Assembly (NCBI RefSeq): GCF_001420995.1
Contig: NZ_CP012184.1
Location: 604,501 to 668,500 of the forward strand
Direction of reading: 5' to 3'
Length of the DNA: 64,000 nucleotides
Source of the DNA: Pseudonocardia sp. EC080619-01
GTDB taxonomy: Bacteria; Actinomycetota; Actinomycetes; Mycobacteriales; Pseudonocardiaceae
This document shows, piece after piece, positions 18,748-26,218 of this stretch. The translations under genes and the position numbers were made by a program. Under the pieces are notes generated by a model. The model was not told where the DNA came from. It did not search any database and saw nothing but the letters and a program-made list of their open reading frames with translations. Position 1 is the stretch's first letter; the number at the start of each line of letters is the position of its first letter.

Positions 18748-19158
18748 TCACTCCTGTTCGAAGCGGCGCCGGAAGCGCTCCTCCATCCGGTCGGTGAAGC
18801 CACCGTTCTCCCCACCGGGCTTGTCCTTCGGCGGGGTCGCGTCGCCCTCGGCCGCTTCGGCGTCGTTACCGCCGCGCGCGCCGATCGAGGTCACCGCGAG
18901 GAGGGCTCCGCCGAGCATCGCCAGGAACCCGACGACGCTGAGCACCGGGATGTCGCCCAGGTACAGCACCTGGAACGGGATCCCGGCCACGAGCAGGACG
19001 AGACCCACGACGAAGAGGACGGCCCCCTGGATCCGGCGCCGACGAGCCGGCTTGCTCATCCGGCTGCCACTCACCGACGAGGCGAATTTCGGGTCCTCCT
19101 GGTAGAGGGCCCGTTCGATCTGTTCGAGCAGGCGCTGCTCGTGCTCGGAGAGCGGCAT
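18748..19158 (-). CDS. DUF3040 membrane protein (Rv2169c-like)
   Basis: A 136-residue protein that begins with the DUF3040 signature MPLSEHEQRLLEQIERAL followed by an amphipathic stretch. Two membrane helices lie at about 48-70 and 76-98. A charged C-terminus is rich in Arg/Glu (EERFRRRFEQE). The ATG at 19156-19158 has GGAGGTGA at good spacing, so the longer frame upstream is not used. It occupies the same place near the dcw cluster as Rv2169c. The function of DUF3040 is unknown; a small envelope-associated role is a guess from topology only. Confidence 0.9.
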   Translation of the reverse strand: MPLSEHEQRLLEQIERALYQEDPKFASSVSGSRMSKPARRRRIQGAVLFVVGLVLLVAGIPFQVLYLGDIPVLSVVGFLAMLGGALLAVTSIGARGGNDAEAAEGDATPPKDKPGGENGGFTDRMEERFRRRFEQE

Positions 19159-19467
19159 GCCTTCACCTCCGGCACACGAAATCGGACGGTAGGCCGAATC
19201 GACCCGGGCTTCCCTGCCCCGATCGGAACGACGGGCGCCCCACCTGGGCGTCTGGGTCCAAGAGTACGAGGCGAATCGTGCGGCGACCACCCGGACCGGC
19301 CAACCCGCACGGCTGATCGTCGAGCGGACGGCGTGGCGCGGCGTGTCGCCGATCACGTTCGGCGGGTCGGAGCAACCCGATCGGCCGTGGAACCGCAGGT
19401 GAACGCCCGACGGACGACGACGGACGGTCGCCGCACGGCGACCTCACGGAGAGGTCGGCATCACGCC
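19159..19467. other. Gene-free interval upstream of the DUF3040 gene
   Basis: About 309 bp without a supportable gene. On the minus strand TACCGT and TACTCT hexamers could serve as -10 elements for the DUF3040 gene. The far end holds the methyltransferase terminator hairpin listed separately. Confidence 0.4.
19426..19443 (-). terminator. Hairpin downstream of the methyltransferase gene
   Basis: GGTCGCCG and CGGCGACC are perfect complements around a CA centre, about 25 nt past the methyltransferase stop. The short loop means the real stem is probably 7 bp with a 4-nt loop. Confidence 0.5.
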
Positions 19468-20226
19468 TCAGAACCGCCGGGCGAGCAGATGCAACCGCGG
19501 AGCGACCTCACCCAGTGCCGGCACCGCCGACGCCAGAGCGTCCAGTTCGTCCCGCTCGTCCCGTCCGGCCGGTTCACCGTCCGGGCCGGGACCGGGGAGC
19601 CACGCCTCGAGGGTGCCGTCCCCCTGGAGCGCCTCGACCTCCAGCCGGCCGGTGGCGGACGCGAGCTCGCGCAGCTGCCCGGCGTCGAACCGGCGCAGCA
19701 GGCGGTCGTCCGGGCCGCTGCGGCCGTCCGGGTCGGTGAGGACCGCACGGGCCTCGGCCAGCCGCCCGGTGGTGATCCGGCCGACGAAGGCCCCGTAGCG
19801 GCCGACGGTCAGCACCGAGACCGCACCGCCGGGCGCGGCCGCGGACGCCAGCGCCGTCAGGACGCGGCCCGGCTCGTCGACGACCTCGAGCAGGCCGTGG
19901 CCGAGCACGAGGTCGGCGCCGTCGGCGGGGGCCACGTCGGCGAGGGTGTCCACGTCGCCGTGCACCGGGGTGATCCGGTCGGTGACGCCGGCCTCGTCCG
20001 CGCGGCGGGCCAGGGTGGCCAGGGCGTTCGGGCTGGTGTCGACGACCGTCACCGCGCATCCGGTGACGGCCAGGGGGACCGCCCAGGTCCCGCTGCCACC
20101 ACCGACGTCCAGCACCCGCGGGGCGCTGCCGGTCCCGCGGCGGACCCGCTCGATCTCCCTGTCCAGCACGCGGGTCACGGCCGCACCGCGCGCTGCTCCG
20201 GCCTGCTCACGTGTCGGCGATCCCAC
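19468..20226 (-). CDS. Class I SAM-dependent methyltransferase
   Basis: A 252-residue Rossmann methyltransferase. Motif I is VLDVGGGSGTWAVPLA at about residue 38-53, the acidic residue ending strand 2 is in VTVVDTSPNAL, and the LVLGHGLLEVVDEP segment fits the post-motif region. The substrate cannot be read from sequence. The GTG at 20224-20226 is 6 nt from a TAGGCT hexamer (20233-20238) with no ribosome binding site, so the mRNA is probably leaderless. The gene is divergent from the ParA-like ATPase with only 118 bp between them. Confidence 0.85.
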   Translation of the reverse strand: MGSPTREQAGAARGAAVTRVLDREIERVRRGTGSAPRVLDVGGGSGTWAVPLAVTGCAVTVVDTSPNALATLARRADEAGVTDRITPVHGDVDTLADVAPADGADLVLGHGLLEVVDEPGRVLTALASAAAPGGAVSVLTVGRYGAFVGRITTGRLAEARAVLTDPDGRSGPDDRLLRRFDAGQLRELASATGRLEVEALQGDGTLEAWLPGPGPDGEPAGRDERDELDALASAVPALGEVAPRLHLLARRF

Positions 20227-20232
20227 GCCCGC

Positions 20233-20238
20233 AGCCTA
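20233..20238 (-). promoter_or_regulatory. Leaderless -10 of the methyltransferase gene
   Basis: TAGGCT on the minus strand ends 6 nt before the GTG start. No Shine-Dalgarno sequence is present. Confidence 0.6.
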
Positions 20239-20332
20239 GTGCTCCCCCTCCGTGGCACCACCGGCCACGCCGGACCGGCGCACCGGTGTGGACCGGTGCC
20301 ACTCCGCGGGACACGGCCGCGGGACCGCCCTG

Positions 20333-20338
20333 TAGGTT
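20333..20338 (+). promoter_or_regulatory. Leaderless -10 of the ParA-like gene
   Basis: TAGGTT ends 6 nt before the GTG at 20345. The GGAGG between them ends only 1 nt before the start codon, too close for normal use. Confidence 0.6.
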
Positions 20339-20344
20339 GGAGGT

Positions 20345-21175
20345 GTGCAGGTCGTCGCCACGCTCAGTCTCAAGGGCGGCGTCGGGAAGACCACGGTCGC
20401 ACTCGGTCTCGCCGGCGCGGCCCAGCGGCACGGTGTGTCCACCCTCGTGGTCGATCTCGACCCGCAGGCCAACGCCACCACCGCCCTGGACCCGGAGCCG
20501 ACCACCGCGACGGTCGCCGACGTCCTCGACGAGCCGCGCCGCGCGGTCGTCGAGCGTGCGATCGCGCCGTCGGCGTGGGGCGAGGGTCTCGACGTCCTGG
20601 TCGGCGCCGAGCAGACCGAGCGGCACAACCATCCCGATCCCGGTGCGGCACAGCTGCACCGGCTGGACCGTGCGCTGCAGCGGCTGGCCGGGGACCTGCT
20701 GTCCGACGACGGCGAGGGACTGGTCGAGGAGCGCTACCGGCTGGTGATCGTGGACTGCCCGCCGTCGCTGGGACAGCTCACGCGCAGCGCGCTGTCCGCC
20801 TCCGACCGGGCCATCCTGGTGACCGACCCGACGATGTTCTCGGTGTCCGGCGTCCAGCGGGCCTTCGACGCGGTGCAGACCGAGCGGGAACGCTCCAACG
20901 ACCGGCTCCAGCCGCTGGGCGTCCTGGTGAACCGGGTACGGCCCCGCAACACCGAGCACGAGTTCCGGATCTCCGAGCTGCGCGAGCTGTTCGGCCCCCT
21001 GGTGTTCAACAGCGTCCTTCCCGACCGCTCGGCGGTGCAACAGGCGCAGGGCGCCTGCCTGCCGATCCAGGCCTGGGACACCCCCGGGGCCCGCGAGATC
21101 TCCGCGGTGTTCAGCTCCCTGCTGGGACGGGTGCTGCGCAGCGCCTCCCGGGACCGCCCGGCCGCCTCGGCCTGA
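20345..21175 (+). CDS. ParA/Soj-like P-loop ATPase (orphan)
   Basis: A 276-residue ParA-family ATPase. The deviant Walker A LKGGVGKTT starts at residue 9 and Walker A' is VVDLDPQANAT. Walker B VIVDCPPSLG follows at about 137, with the LVNRVRPRNTEHE segment after it. No ParB gene or parS-like palindrome is nearby, so it is unlikely to be the main chromosome segregation ParA; orphan paralogs often position other cargo. It is convergent with the HEPN gene, the stops being 3 nt apart. Its linkage to the SOS-boxed pair next door is conserved in my recollection of actinobacteria but cannot be tested here. Confidence 0.88.
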   Translation: MQVVATLSLKGGVGKTTVALGLAGAAQRHGVSTLVVDLDPQANATTALDPEPTTATVADVLDEPRRAVVERAIAPSAWGEGLDVLVGAEQTERHNHPDPGAAQLHRLDRALQRLAGDLLSDDGEGLVEERYRLVIVDCPPSLGQLTRSALSASDRAILVTDPTMFSVSGVQRAFDAVQTERERSNDRLQPLGVLVNRVRPRNTEHEFRISELRELFGPLVFNSVLPDRSAVQQAQGACLPIQAWDTPGAREISAVFSSLLGRVLRSASRDRPAASA

Positions 21176-21178
21176 TCC

Positions 21179-21853
21179 TCACCGGGGCAGCAGCAGCTGC
21201 ACCCGGGCGACGAACTGTTCGGCCTGCCGCAGCAGGTCGTCGGCGGCGCGGCGGTCCACCAGACGGTCGATGCCCGCCTCGGCCGCGGTCCGGGTCCGCG
21301 AGCAGGACGCGAAGAACGACGCCCACTCCCCCAGCTCCGGTGCGACCTCCGCGAGCAGCCCCCAGACGTCCCGCGGGGCGCCGCGGCGCGGCCGCGGACG
21401 GGCCCGCATCGCCAGCACCGCGGCGCCCGCCCGGAGCGCCGCCAGGTAGGCGGCGGGATAGCGGCGCACCGGCTCGGGCTCGTGGTGGGCCTGCGCCAGC
21501 TGGTCGGCCGCCTGCCGGAGCCGTGCCAGCGCATCACGCGACGGCGGGACCGGACCGCGGCGCGGTGCGGCGCGGCGACCGCCACCGCGCCGTACACCAC
21601 CGTGCCCTCCGGGAGCCGCCGGAGCAGCAGCCGGCACCGGGGCCTGCGCCGACGGCGCAGGCGGCACAGCCGGCACAGCCGGAGCCGTCCCTGTCCGTGT
21701 GCACGGCGCCGCCACTCCTCGTGCGGGGGCGGCCGCCTGCGCACCGGCCCGGCACACCCCGCGGACACCCTGCCCCGCCGCACCCCCGGACCGCGGGGGC
21801 CGGGGCTCCGGCAGCTGCAGGTCGAGTTCCATCGTCCCGCTCCTCATACGCAC
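21179..21853 (-). CDS. SAV_6107-like HEPN domain protein
   Basis: A 224-residue protein with a Pro/Ala-rich, probably disordered first half. The C-terminal helical region (about residue 100-224) resembles the SAV_6107-like HEPN family: SRDALARLRQAADQLAQAH, RRYPAAYLAALRAGAAVLAMRARP, then WGLLAEVAPELGEWASFFA and a final helix near LLRQAEQFVARVQLLL. The usual HEPN catalytic Rx4-6H is not obvious, so RNase activity is doubtful. It lies 9 nt downstream of the DUF6504 gene and is probably co-transcribed from the LexA-boxed promoter. The start ATG is uncertain because the N-terminus is poorly constrained. Confidence 0.7.
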   Translation of the reverse strand: MRMRSGTMELDLQLPEPRPPRSGGAAGQGVRGVCRAGAQAAAPARGVAAPCTRTGTAPAVPAVPPAPSAQAPVPAAAPAAPGGHGGVRRGGGRRAAPRRGPVPPSRDALARLRQAADQLAQAHHEPEPVRRYPAAYLAALRAGAAVLAMRARPRPRRGAPRDVWGLLAEVAPELGEWASFFASCSRTRTAAEAGIDRLVDRRAADDLLRQAEQFVARVQLLLPR

Positions 21854-21862
21854 CTCCCGCGT

Positions 21863-22180
21863 TCAGTCGTTCAGCTTCACGAGGTCCCAGACCCCGGGAC
21901 CGGCACGCATCCGCAGCACCACCTCGCGGGGCGGTTCGTGCGGCTCCTCCACCGAGCGGGCGAGCACCCGCCAGCAGCTCAGCCGGTCCCCGCCGACCGG
22001 CATCGGCGACGGGAACGGCCACGGCGACTCCTCGATCCACTGGTCCCGGACGCCGGTGACCAGGAACCGCTCACCCCGCCGGGACGGCCGTCGCTGGAAC
22101 TCGACCGGCTCACCGTTCTGCCAGCGCACGTCGATGGCCGCCGGCTGCCGCCCCCGGAACAGTCGCGAGAAGCCGCCCAC
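21863..22180 (-). CDS. DUF6504 family protein
   Basis: A small protein of about 105 residues. The core RRPSRRGERFLVTGVRDQWIEE, the WRVLARS strand and the C-terminal VWDLVKLND fit DUF6504, a family I recall next to the ImuB/DnaE2 mutasome genes of Actinobacteria. No polymerase gene is present here. The GTG at 22178-22180 (VGGFSRLFRG) is the shortest start retaining the family N-terminus; no strong ribosome binding site is visible, so the start is approximate. Two LexA-type boxes lie 112-153 bp upstream, implying DNA-damage induction. Molecular function is unknown. Confidence 0.7.
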   Translation of the reverse strand: MGGFSRLFRGRQPAAIDVRWQNGEPVEFQRRPSRRGERFLVTGVRDQWIEESPWPFPSPMPVGGDRLSCWRVLARSVEEPHEPPREVVLRMRAGPGVWDLVKLND

Positions 22181-22291
22181 ACCACCACGCCCCTTCCCGG
22201 TCGGCGGGCCTCGGCTCCCGCTCCCCGGACTCGGTCCCCGGGTCGTCCGGCGGCGGGGCGCTTCCCCCACCCCGCGCCGGACGCCCGGGCG

Positions 22292-22333
22292 TCGAACGCG
22301 TGTTCGACGCCGTCCAGTAGAACGCGTGTTCGA
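22292..22333. promoter_or_regulatory. Two tandem LexA (SOS) boxes
   Basis: TCGAACGCGTGTTCGA at 22292-22307 matches the actinobacterial/Gram-positive LexA consensus (CGAAC-N4-GTTCG) exactly. TAGAACGCGTGTTCGA at 22318-22333 differs by one base in its flank. The boxes start 26 bp apart. They lie in the 393-bp divergent region between DUF6504 (minus) and GNAT (plus). The proximity to DUF6504-HEPN makes that pair the likely target, though the GNAT gene could also be affected. Confidence 0.85.
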
Positions 22334-22514
22334 TCCGGCGTCAAGTCGGCCGCCGGGCGTCCGGCACCACGGACGGGTGGTGCGGGGCACCGGCCGGACC
22401 GGTCCCGGGCGGCCCGCCCGGCACGGGGCATCCGGCGCAGGTCCCGCGGGCCCCGTGCCGCCGGCCCCGCACTCCGGGCCCGCACACCCGGCCGGGTCGT
22501 GATGTGATGGGGAC

Positions 22515-22577
22515 ATGCAGTCCGACACCCGCAGCGCCGCGCGCACCCGCCGCCGCGCCGGGCGGTGGGGACCGTGA
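22515..22577 (+). CDS. Possible 20-residue Arg-rich leader peptide
   Basis: ATG at 22515 opens a 20-codon frame (MQSDTRSAARTRRRAGRWGP) whose TGA overlaps the GTG of the GNAT gene in a GTGA arrangement. A purine-rich GATGGGGA precedes the ATG. The overlap would allow translational coupling. Only the frame and its geometry are seen; translation is inferred. Confidence 0.3.
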   Translation: MQSDTRSAARTRRRAGRWGP

Positions 22578-23194
22578 CCGCGGCACCGGCCCGCCCCCGT
22601 CTGGTCGGGCTCTCCCGCGGTGACTTCGCCGACCGGCTGGCCGAGGCGATCGACGTCTACGTGACCGCCATGGGGTACCCGCGTTCCACGGCCCGGCAGC
22701 GCCGGTCGCTGTGGCTGGAGCACTCCTACCGGCCCGGCTGGCACGCCGTCGGCTGGCTGGACGAGCGGAACCGCCTGACCGGCATCGGCTACGGCTACCG
22801 GGGCGGCCCCGGGCAGTGGTGGTTCGAGGAGGTCCGGCGCGGGCTGCGGTCCCGCCGCGGGGACCCGGACGCCGTCGGCCCCGAGTGGCTGACCGACTAC
22901 TTCGAGCTCACCGAGCTCCACGTGCACCCGCAGGCCCAGGGCGGCGGGATCGGCGAGCAGCTGCTGCACGCGCTCGCCCGCGACGCCGGCCGCGCCCGGA
23001 TGCTGCTCTCCACCCCCGAGTACGGCCGGGACGCACCCGGGCGGGCCTGGCGGCTGTACCGGCGCGCGGGCTTCCGCGACGTCCTGCGCGAGCACCTGTT
23101 CACCGGCGACCCGCGGCCGTTCGCGGTCCTCGGCCGGGAGCTCCCGCTGCTGTCACCCGGCCCCGGGAGAGATCACCCGACACACCCGGCGTGA
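22574..23194 (+). CDS. GNAT-family N-acetyltransferase (Rv2170-like)
   Basis: About 206 residues with a GNAT fold. The acetyl-CoA pyrophosphate loop lies in ELHVHPQAQGGGIGEQLLHAL at about residue 115-135, and the YRRAGFRDVLREH segment follows near the C-terminus. The substrate is unknown. The GTG at 22574 is favoured by its overlap with the upstream 20-codon frame; a GTG 9 bp earlier is equally possible. It is followed after 29 bp by lppM, the same gene pair as Rv2170-Rv2171, so co-transcription is likely. Confidence 0.85.
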   Translation: MTAAPARPRLVGLSRGDFADRLAEAIDVYVTAMGYPRSTARQRRSLWLEHSYRPGWHAVGWLDERNRLTGIGYGYRGGPGQWWFEEVRRGLRSRRGDPDAVGPEWLTDYFELTELHVHPQAQGGGIGEQLLHALARDAGRARMLLSTPEYGRDAPGRAWRLYRRAGFRDVLREHLFTGDPRPFAVLGRELPLLSPGPGRDHPTHPA

Positions 23195-23223
23195 CACCGG
23201 GACCGTCGGTGCCGGGTGGCACG

Positions 23224-23919
23224 ATGACCCGCATGCCGTTCCCCACCACCGCCGCCGTCCCGCGCCGCCGTACCCGGGGCCGGTCGAAGGCCGCGGTGCT
23301 GCTCGTGGTGCTCGCCCTGATCACGCTGACGGGCTGCACCCGGGTCCAGGTCGCGATGGCGGTCCAGCCCGACGACACGGTCGACGGCACCGTCGTGGTC
23401 GCGACCCCGGACGGCGCTCCCGACGGCGACGGCCCGACGATGACGGTGCCGCCGGAGCTCGAGGGCCGGGTCGACGTGTCGGCCTACGACCAGGACGGCT
23501 ACGTCGGCTCGCAGGCGTCGTTCACCGACCTCACCTTCGCCGAGGTCTCCGAGCTCAACGCGCTCGGCGGCAACGCGGGCGGCCGGGCGAACGTGGAGAT
23601 GCGCCGGGTCGGCGAACGGATCGCGGTGCAGGGCCGCGCCGACCTGACGACGATGCCGGTGGACCGTTCCGACGTGCGGCTCGCGATGAGCTTCCCCGGC
23701 GAGGTTGTCGAGAGCGACGGCGATGCCGACGGCAGCACCGTCACCTGGAACTTCGCCCCGGGCGAGGTCTCCCAGCTCAACGCCTCGGTCGTCTCGACCG
23801 ACCCGAACGCGCCGTCGGTACTGGGCTGGTCGCTGCTGCTGGCCGGGCTGGTCGTGGTCGCCGCCGGGGCGGCCGTCCTGCTCGCCCGGCGCGACCGGAA
23901 CCCTGCGATCCGCCGCTAG
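23224..23919 (+). CDS. lppM: LppM family lipoprotein
   Basis: A 231-residue LppM-like protein. A signal peptide with a basic N-terminus and hydrophobic core ends in the lipobox LTGC at about residue 36-39. A beta-rich ectodomain starts TRVQVAMAVQPDDTVDG and a C-terminal membrane helix (about 200-222) ends in a short basic tail. In mycobacteria LppM contributes to envelope-linked virulence traits. The ATG at 23224 is used; a second ATG 9 bp later is an alternative. A long hairpin follows immediately. Confidence 0.88.
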   Translation: MTRMPFPTTAAVPRRRTRGRSKAAVLLVVLALITLTGCTRVQVAMAVQPDDTVDGTVVVATPDGAPDGDGPTMTVPPELEGRVDVSAYDQDGYVGSQASFTDLTFAEVSELNALGGNAGGRANVEMRRVGERIAVQGRADLTTMPVDRSDVRLAMSFPGEVVESDGDADGSTVTWNFAPGEVSQLNASVVSTDPNAPSVLGWSLLLAGLVVVAAGAAVLLARRDRNPAIRR

Positions 23920-23929
23920 GACACGCACG

Positions 23930-23975
23930 CGTGCCCGGCACGTCCGTCGCGGTCGGGACGGACGTACCGGGCACG
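23930..23975. terminator. Convergent terminator between lppM and metF
   Basis: 19-nt arms at 23930-23948 and 23957-23975 pair with a single mismatch (a G-U wobble on the minus-strand RNA) around an 8-nt loop. The hairpin lies between two convergent genes and should serve both. Confidence 0.8.
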
Positions 23976-23996
23976 TGGTCGCCTCGGGCAGCTGCC

Positions 23997-24947
23997 TCAG
24001 ACGGGCAGCACGGCCTCGCTCTCGGCGCGGTCGGCGCCGGCGGGCTGCGCGGCCAGGCCGAGCCGCTCGACGAGCTCGGTCGTCGCCGTCGACCGGTTCA
24101 GCGAGTAGAAGTGGATCCCGGAGACCCCCTCGGCGATCAGCCGCTCGCAGAGCTCGCCGGTCACCTCCATGCCCGCCTCCCGGAACGCCTTCGCGTCGCC
24201 GGAGTACTTCGAGAGGCGCTCCACGAGCGCCTCCGGCAGCGGCGAGCCGGACAGCTCCGGCCCCTTGTGGAAGGTCTTCTCGGAGGTCAGCGGCATGATC
24301 CCGGGGATGATCGGCTGGTCGAACCCGGCCGCGGCGACCCGGTCGCGCAGCCGCAGGAAGCCGTCGGGCTCCAGGAACAGCTGGGTCACCGCGAACTCGG
24401 CACCGGCCCGGAACTTGCCGACCAGCTTCTCGGTGTCGGACTCGACGTCCGCCGAGCGGGGGTGGCCGTACGGGAACGCCGCCACGCCGACGCAGAACGG
24501 CCCGGACCGCTTGATCAGCGAGACCAGCTCGTCGGCGTACTCGAGGCCCTCGGGGTGCTTGACCCACTCGCCCAGCGGGTCCCCGGGCGGGTCGCCGCGC
24601 AGCGCCATGATGTTGCGGACGCCGGCCGCGGCCAGCGAGCCGATCACGTGCCGTAGCTCCTCGGTCGAGTGCGACACGGCCGTGAGGTGCGCCATCGAGC
24701 ACAGGGTGGTGTCGCTGGCGATCCGCTCGACCGTGCGCACGGTGCGGTCGCGGCTGGAGCCGCCCGCGCCGTAGGTCACCGACACGTACGCCGGGTCGAG
24801 CACCTCCAGCCGGCGGATCGCCCGCCAGAGGTCCGCCTCGCCCTGATCGTCCTTCGGCGGGAAGAACTCCACCGCGAAGAAGGGGCGGTCGACACTGATC
24901 CGTTCGGTCACCGTGGATGCAGAGGTCGTCGTCACGGAGGTGACCAT
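23997..24947 (-). CDS. metF: Methylenetetrahydrofolate reductase
   Basis: A 316-residue TIM-barrel MetF that reduces 5,10-methylene-THF to 5-methyl-THF for methionine synthesis, with FAD as cofactor. Recognisable parts are the N-terminal FFAVEFFPPKD with the catalytic-type glutamate, VTYGAGGSSRD, NIMALRGDPP and the C-terminal GIHFYSLNRS. The ATG at 24945-24947 has GGGAG 8 nt upstream. It sits where M. tuberculosis has Rv2172c, a divergent enzyme of this class, but the sequence here looks like an ordinary MetF. Confidence 0.93.
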   Translation of the reverse strand: MVTSVTTTSASTVTERISVDRPFFAVEFFPPKDDQGEADLWRAIRRLEVLDPAYVSVTYGAGGSSRDRTVRTVERIASDTTLCSMAHLTAVSHSTEELRHVIGSLAAAGVRNIMALRGDPPGDPLGEWVKHPEGLEYADELVSLIKRSGPFCVGVAAFPYGHPRSADVESDTEKLVGKFRAGAEFAVTQLFLEPDGFLRLRDRVAAAGFDQPIIPGIMPLTSEKTFHKGPELSGSPLPEALVERLSKYSGDAKAFREAGMEVTGELCERLIAEGVSGIHFYSLNRSTATTELVERLGLAAQPAGADRAESEAVLPV

Positions 24948-25057
24948 ACGTGCAACTCCCCCTGCTGTCGGTGCGGAGGAACACACTTCGGCGCCAGGGT
25001 AACGAGTGCCACCGCTGATCGTCAGGTGGCCGACGGGTGGGGTCGCGGCCCCACCGA

Positions 25058-25063
25058 TAGCCT
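25058..25063 (+). promoter_or_regulatory. Leaderless -10 of the prenyl synthase gene
   Basis: TAGCCT ends 6 nt before the GTG at 25070 and no ribosome binding site is visible. It would drive the whole carotenoid-type operon. Confidence 0.6.
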
Positions 25064-25069
25064 GGATCC

Positions 25070-26218
25070 GTGGTCGACCCCGCAGCTCCCGCGTCCGTCC
25101 CGTCCGGCCGGGCCGAGGTCACCCCGGCCGGTGCCACCCCGCTGGACGACGCGCTGCCCCAGCACGTCGAGCGGGTGCTGGCCGGCTACCTCGACCGGCG
25201 CCGCACCGACGTCCTGGGCGTCGATCCGGCCGTCGCGCAGGCCGCCGACGCGCTCGCCGGCTTCGTGCTGGGCGGCGGGAAGCGGCTCCGGCCCACGTTC
25301 GCCTGGTGGGGCTGGCGCGGAGCGGGCGGCGACCCGGGTTCCGACCACGCCCAGGCGGTGCTGACCGCCGTCGCGTCGCTCGAGCTGATCCAGGCCTGCG
25401 CGCTGGTGCACGACGACCTGATGGACGCGTCCTCCACCCGCCGCGGCCGTCCGACGGTGCACGTCGAGTTCGCCAGGACGCACGCGGCGAACGACTGGTC
25501 CGGCCCGCCGGCCCGGTTCGGTGCGGCGGTCGCGATCCTCGTCGGCGACCTCGCCCAGGTGTGGGCCGACGACATGTTCCACTCCGCGGCGCTGCCCGAC
25601 GGCGCGCACGGGCGGGCCGCCGAGCCGTGGCGGGCGATGCGCACCGAGGTGCTGGCCGGTCAGTACCTCGACGTGCTGGCGCAGGCCTCCGGCGATACCG
25701 CGGAGTCCACGGCGCTGCAGATCGACCGGTTCAAGACGGCCGCCTACACCGTGGAGCGCCCGCTGCACCTCGGCGCGGCGATCGCCGGCGCGGAACCGCA
25801 GGTGGTGAACGCCTACCGCCGCTACGGCGCGGACATCGGCGTCGCCTTCCAGCTGCGCGACGACCTGCTCGGCGTCTTCGGCGACCCCCGGGTGACCGGC
25901 AAGCCGGCCGGTGACGACCTGCGCGAGGGCAAGCGGACGCTGCTGGTCGCGGCCGGCCTGCAACGGGCCGAGCAGCGCGGCGACCCGGCCGCGCACGAGG
26001 CGATCACCGCGGCCCTCGGCGACCCCGGTCTCCCCGACGACGCGCTGGACCGGGCCCGGTCGGCGCTGGCCGAGCTGGGGGCGGTGCAGGCCGTCGAGCA
26101 GCGGATCGCGGCACTGACCGGGTCCGCGCTGGACGCCCTCGACGCCGCCCCGGTCGCCGAGCCGGGCCGGGCGCACCTGTTCGAGCTGGCCGAGCGCGCC
26201 ACCCGGCGGGCCTGGTGA
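25070..26218 (+). CDS. Polyprenyl diphosphate synthase (IdsA/CrtE type)
   Basis: A 382-residue all-helical trans-prenyltransferase that condenses IPP onto allylic diphosphates. The first aspartate motif is DDLMD at residues 115-119, the GGGKRLRP substrate motif precedes it, and the second motif is DDLLGVFGD at about 264-272, a common actinobacterial variant. The downstream phytoene genes suggest geranylgeranyl diphosphate as product. The position matches idsA2 (Rv2173). The last 4 bp overlap the crtI start (GTGA). Confidence 0.92.
   Translation: MVDPAAPASVPSGRAEVTPAGATPLDDALPQHVERVLAGYLDRRRTDVLGVDPAVAQAADALAGFVLGGGKRLRPTFAWWGWRGAGGDPGSDHAQAVLTAVASLELIQACALVHDDLMDASSTRRGRPTVHVEFARTHAANDWSGPPARFGAAVAILVGDLAQVWADDMFHSAALPDGAHGRAAEPWRAMRTEVLAGQYLDVLAQASGDTAESTALQIDRFKTAAYTVERPLHLGAAIAGAEPQVVNAYRRYGADIGVAFQLRDDLLGVFGDPRVTGKPAGDDLREGKRTLLVAAGLQRAEQRGDPAAHEAITAALGDPGLPDDALDRARSALAELGAVQAVEQRIAALTGSALDALDAAPVAEPGRAHLFELAERATRRAW

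Noticed and set aside
20345..21175. Chromosome-partition parA
   Set aside because: No parB partner, no parS-like sequence, and not near an origin; treated as an orphan ParA-like ATPase.
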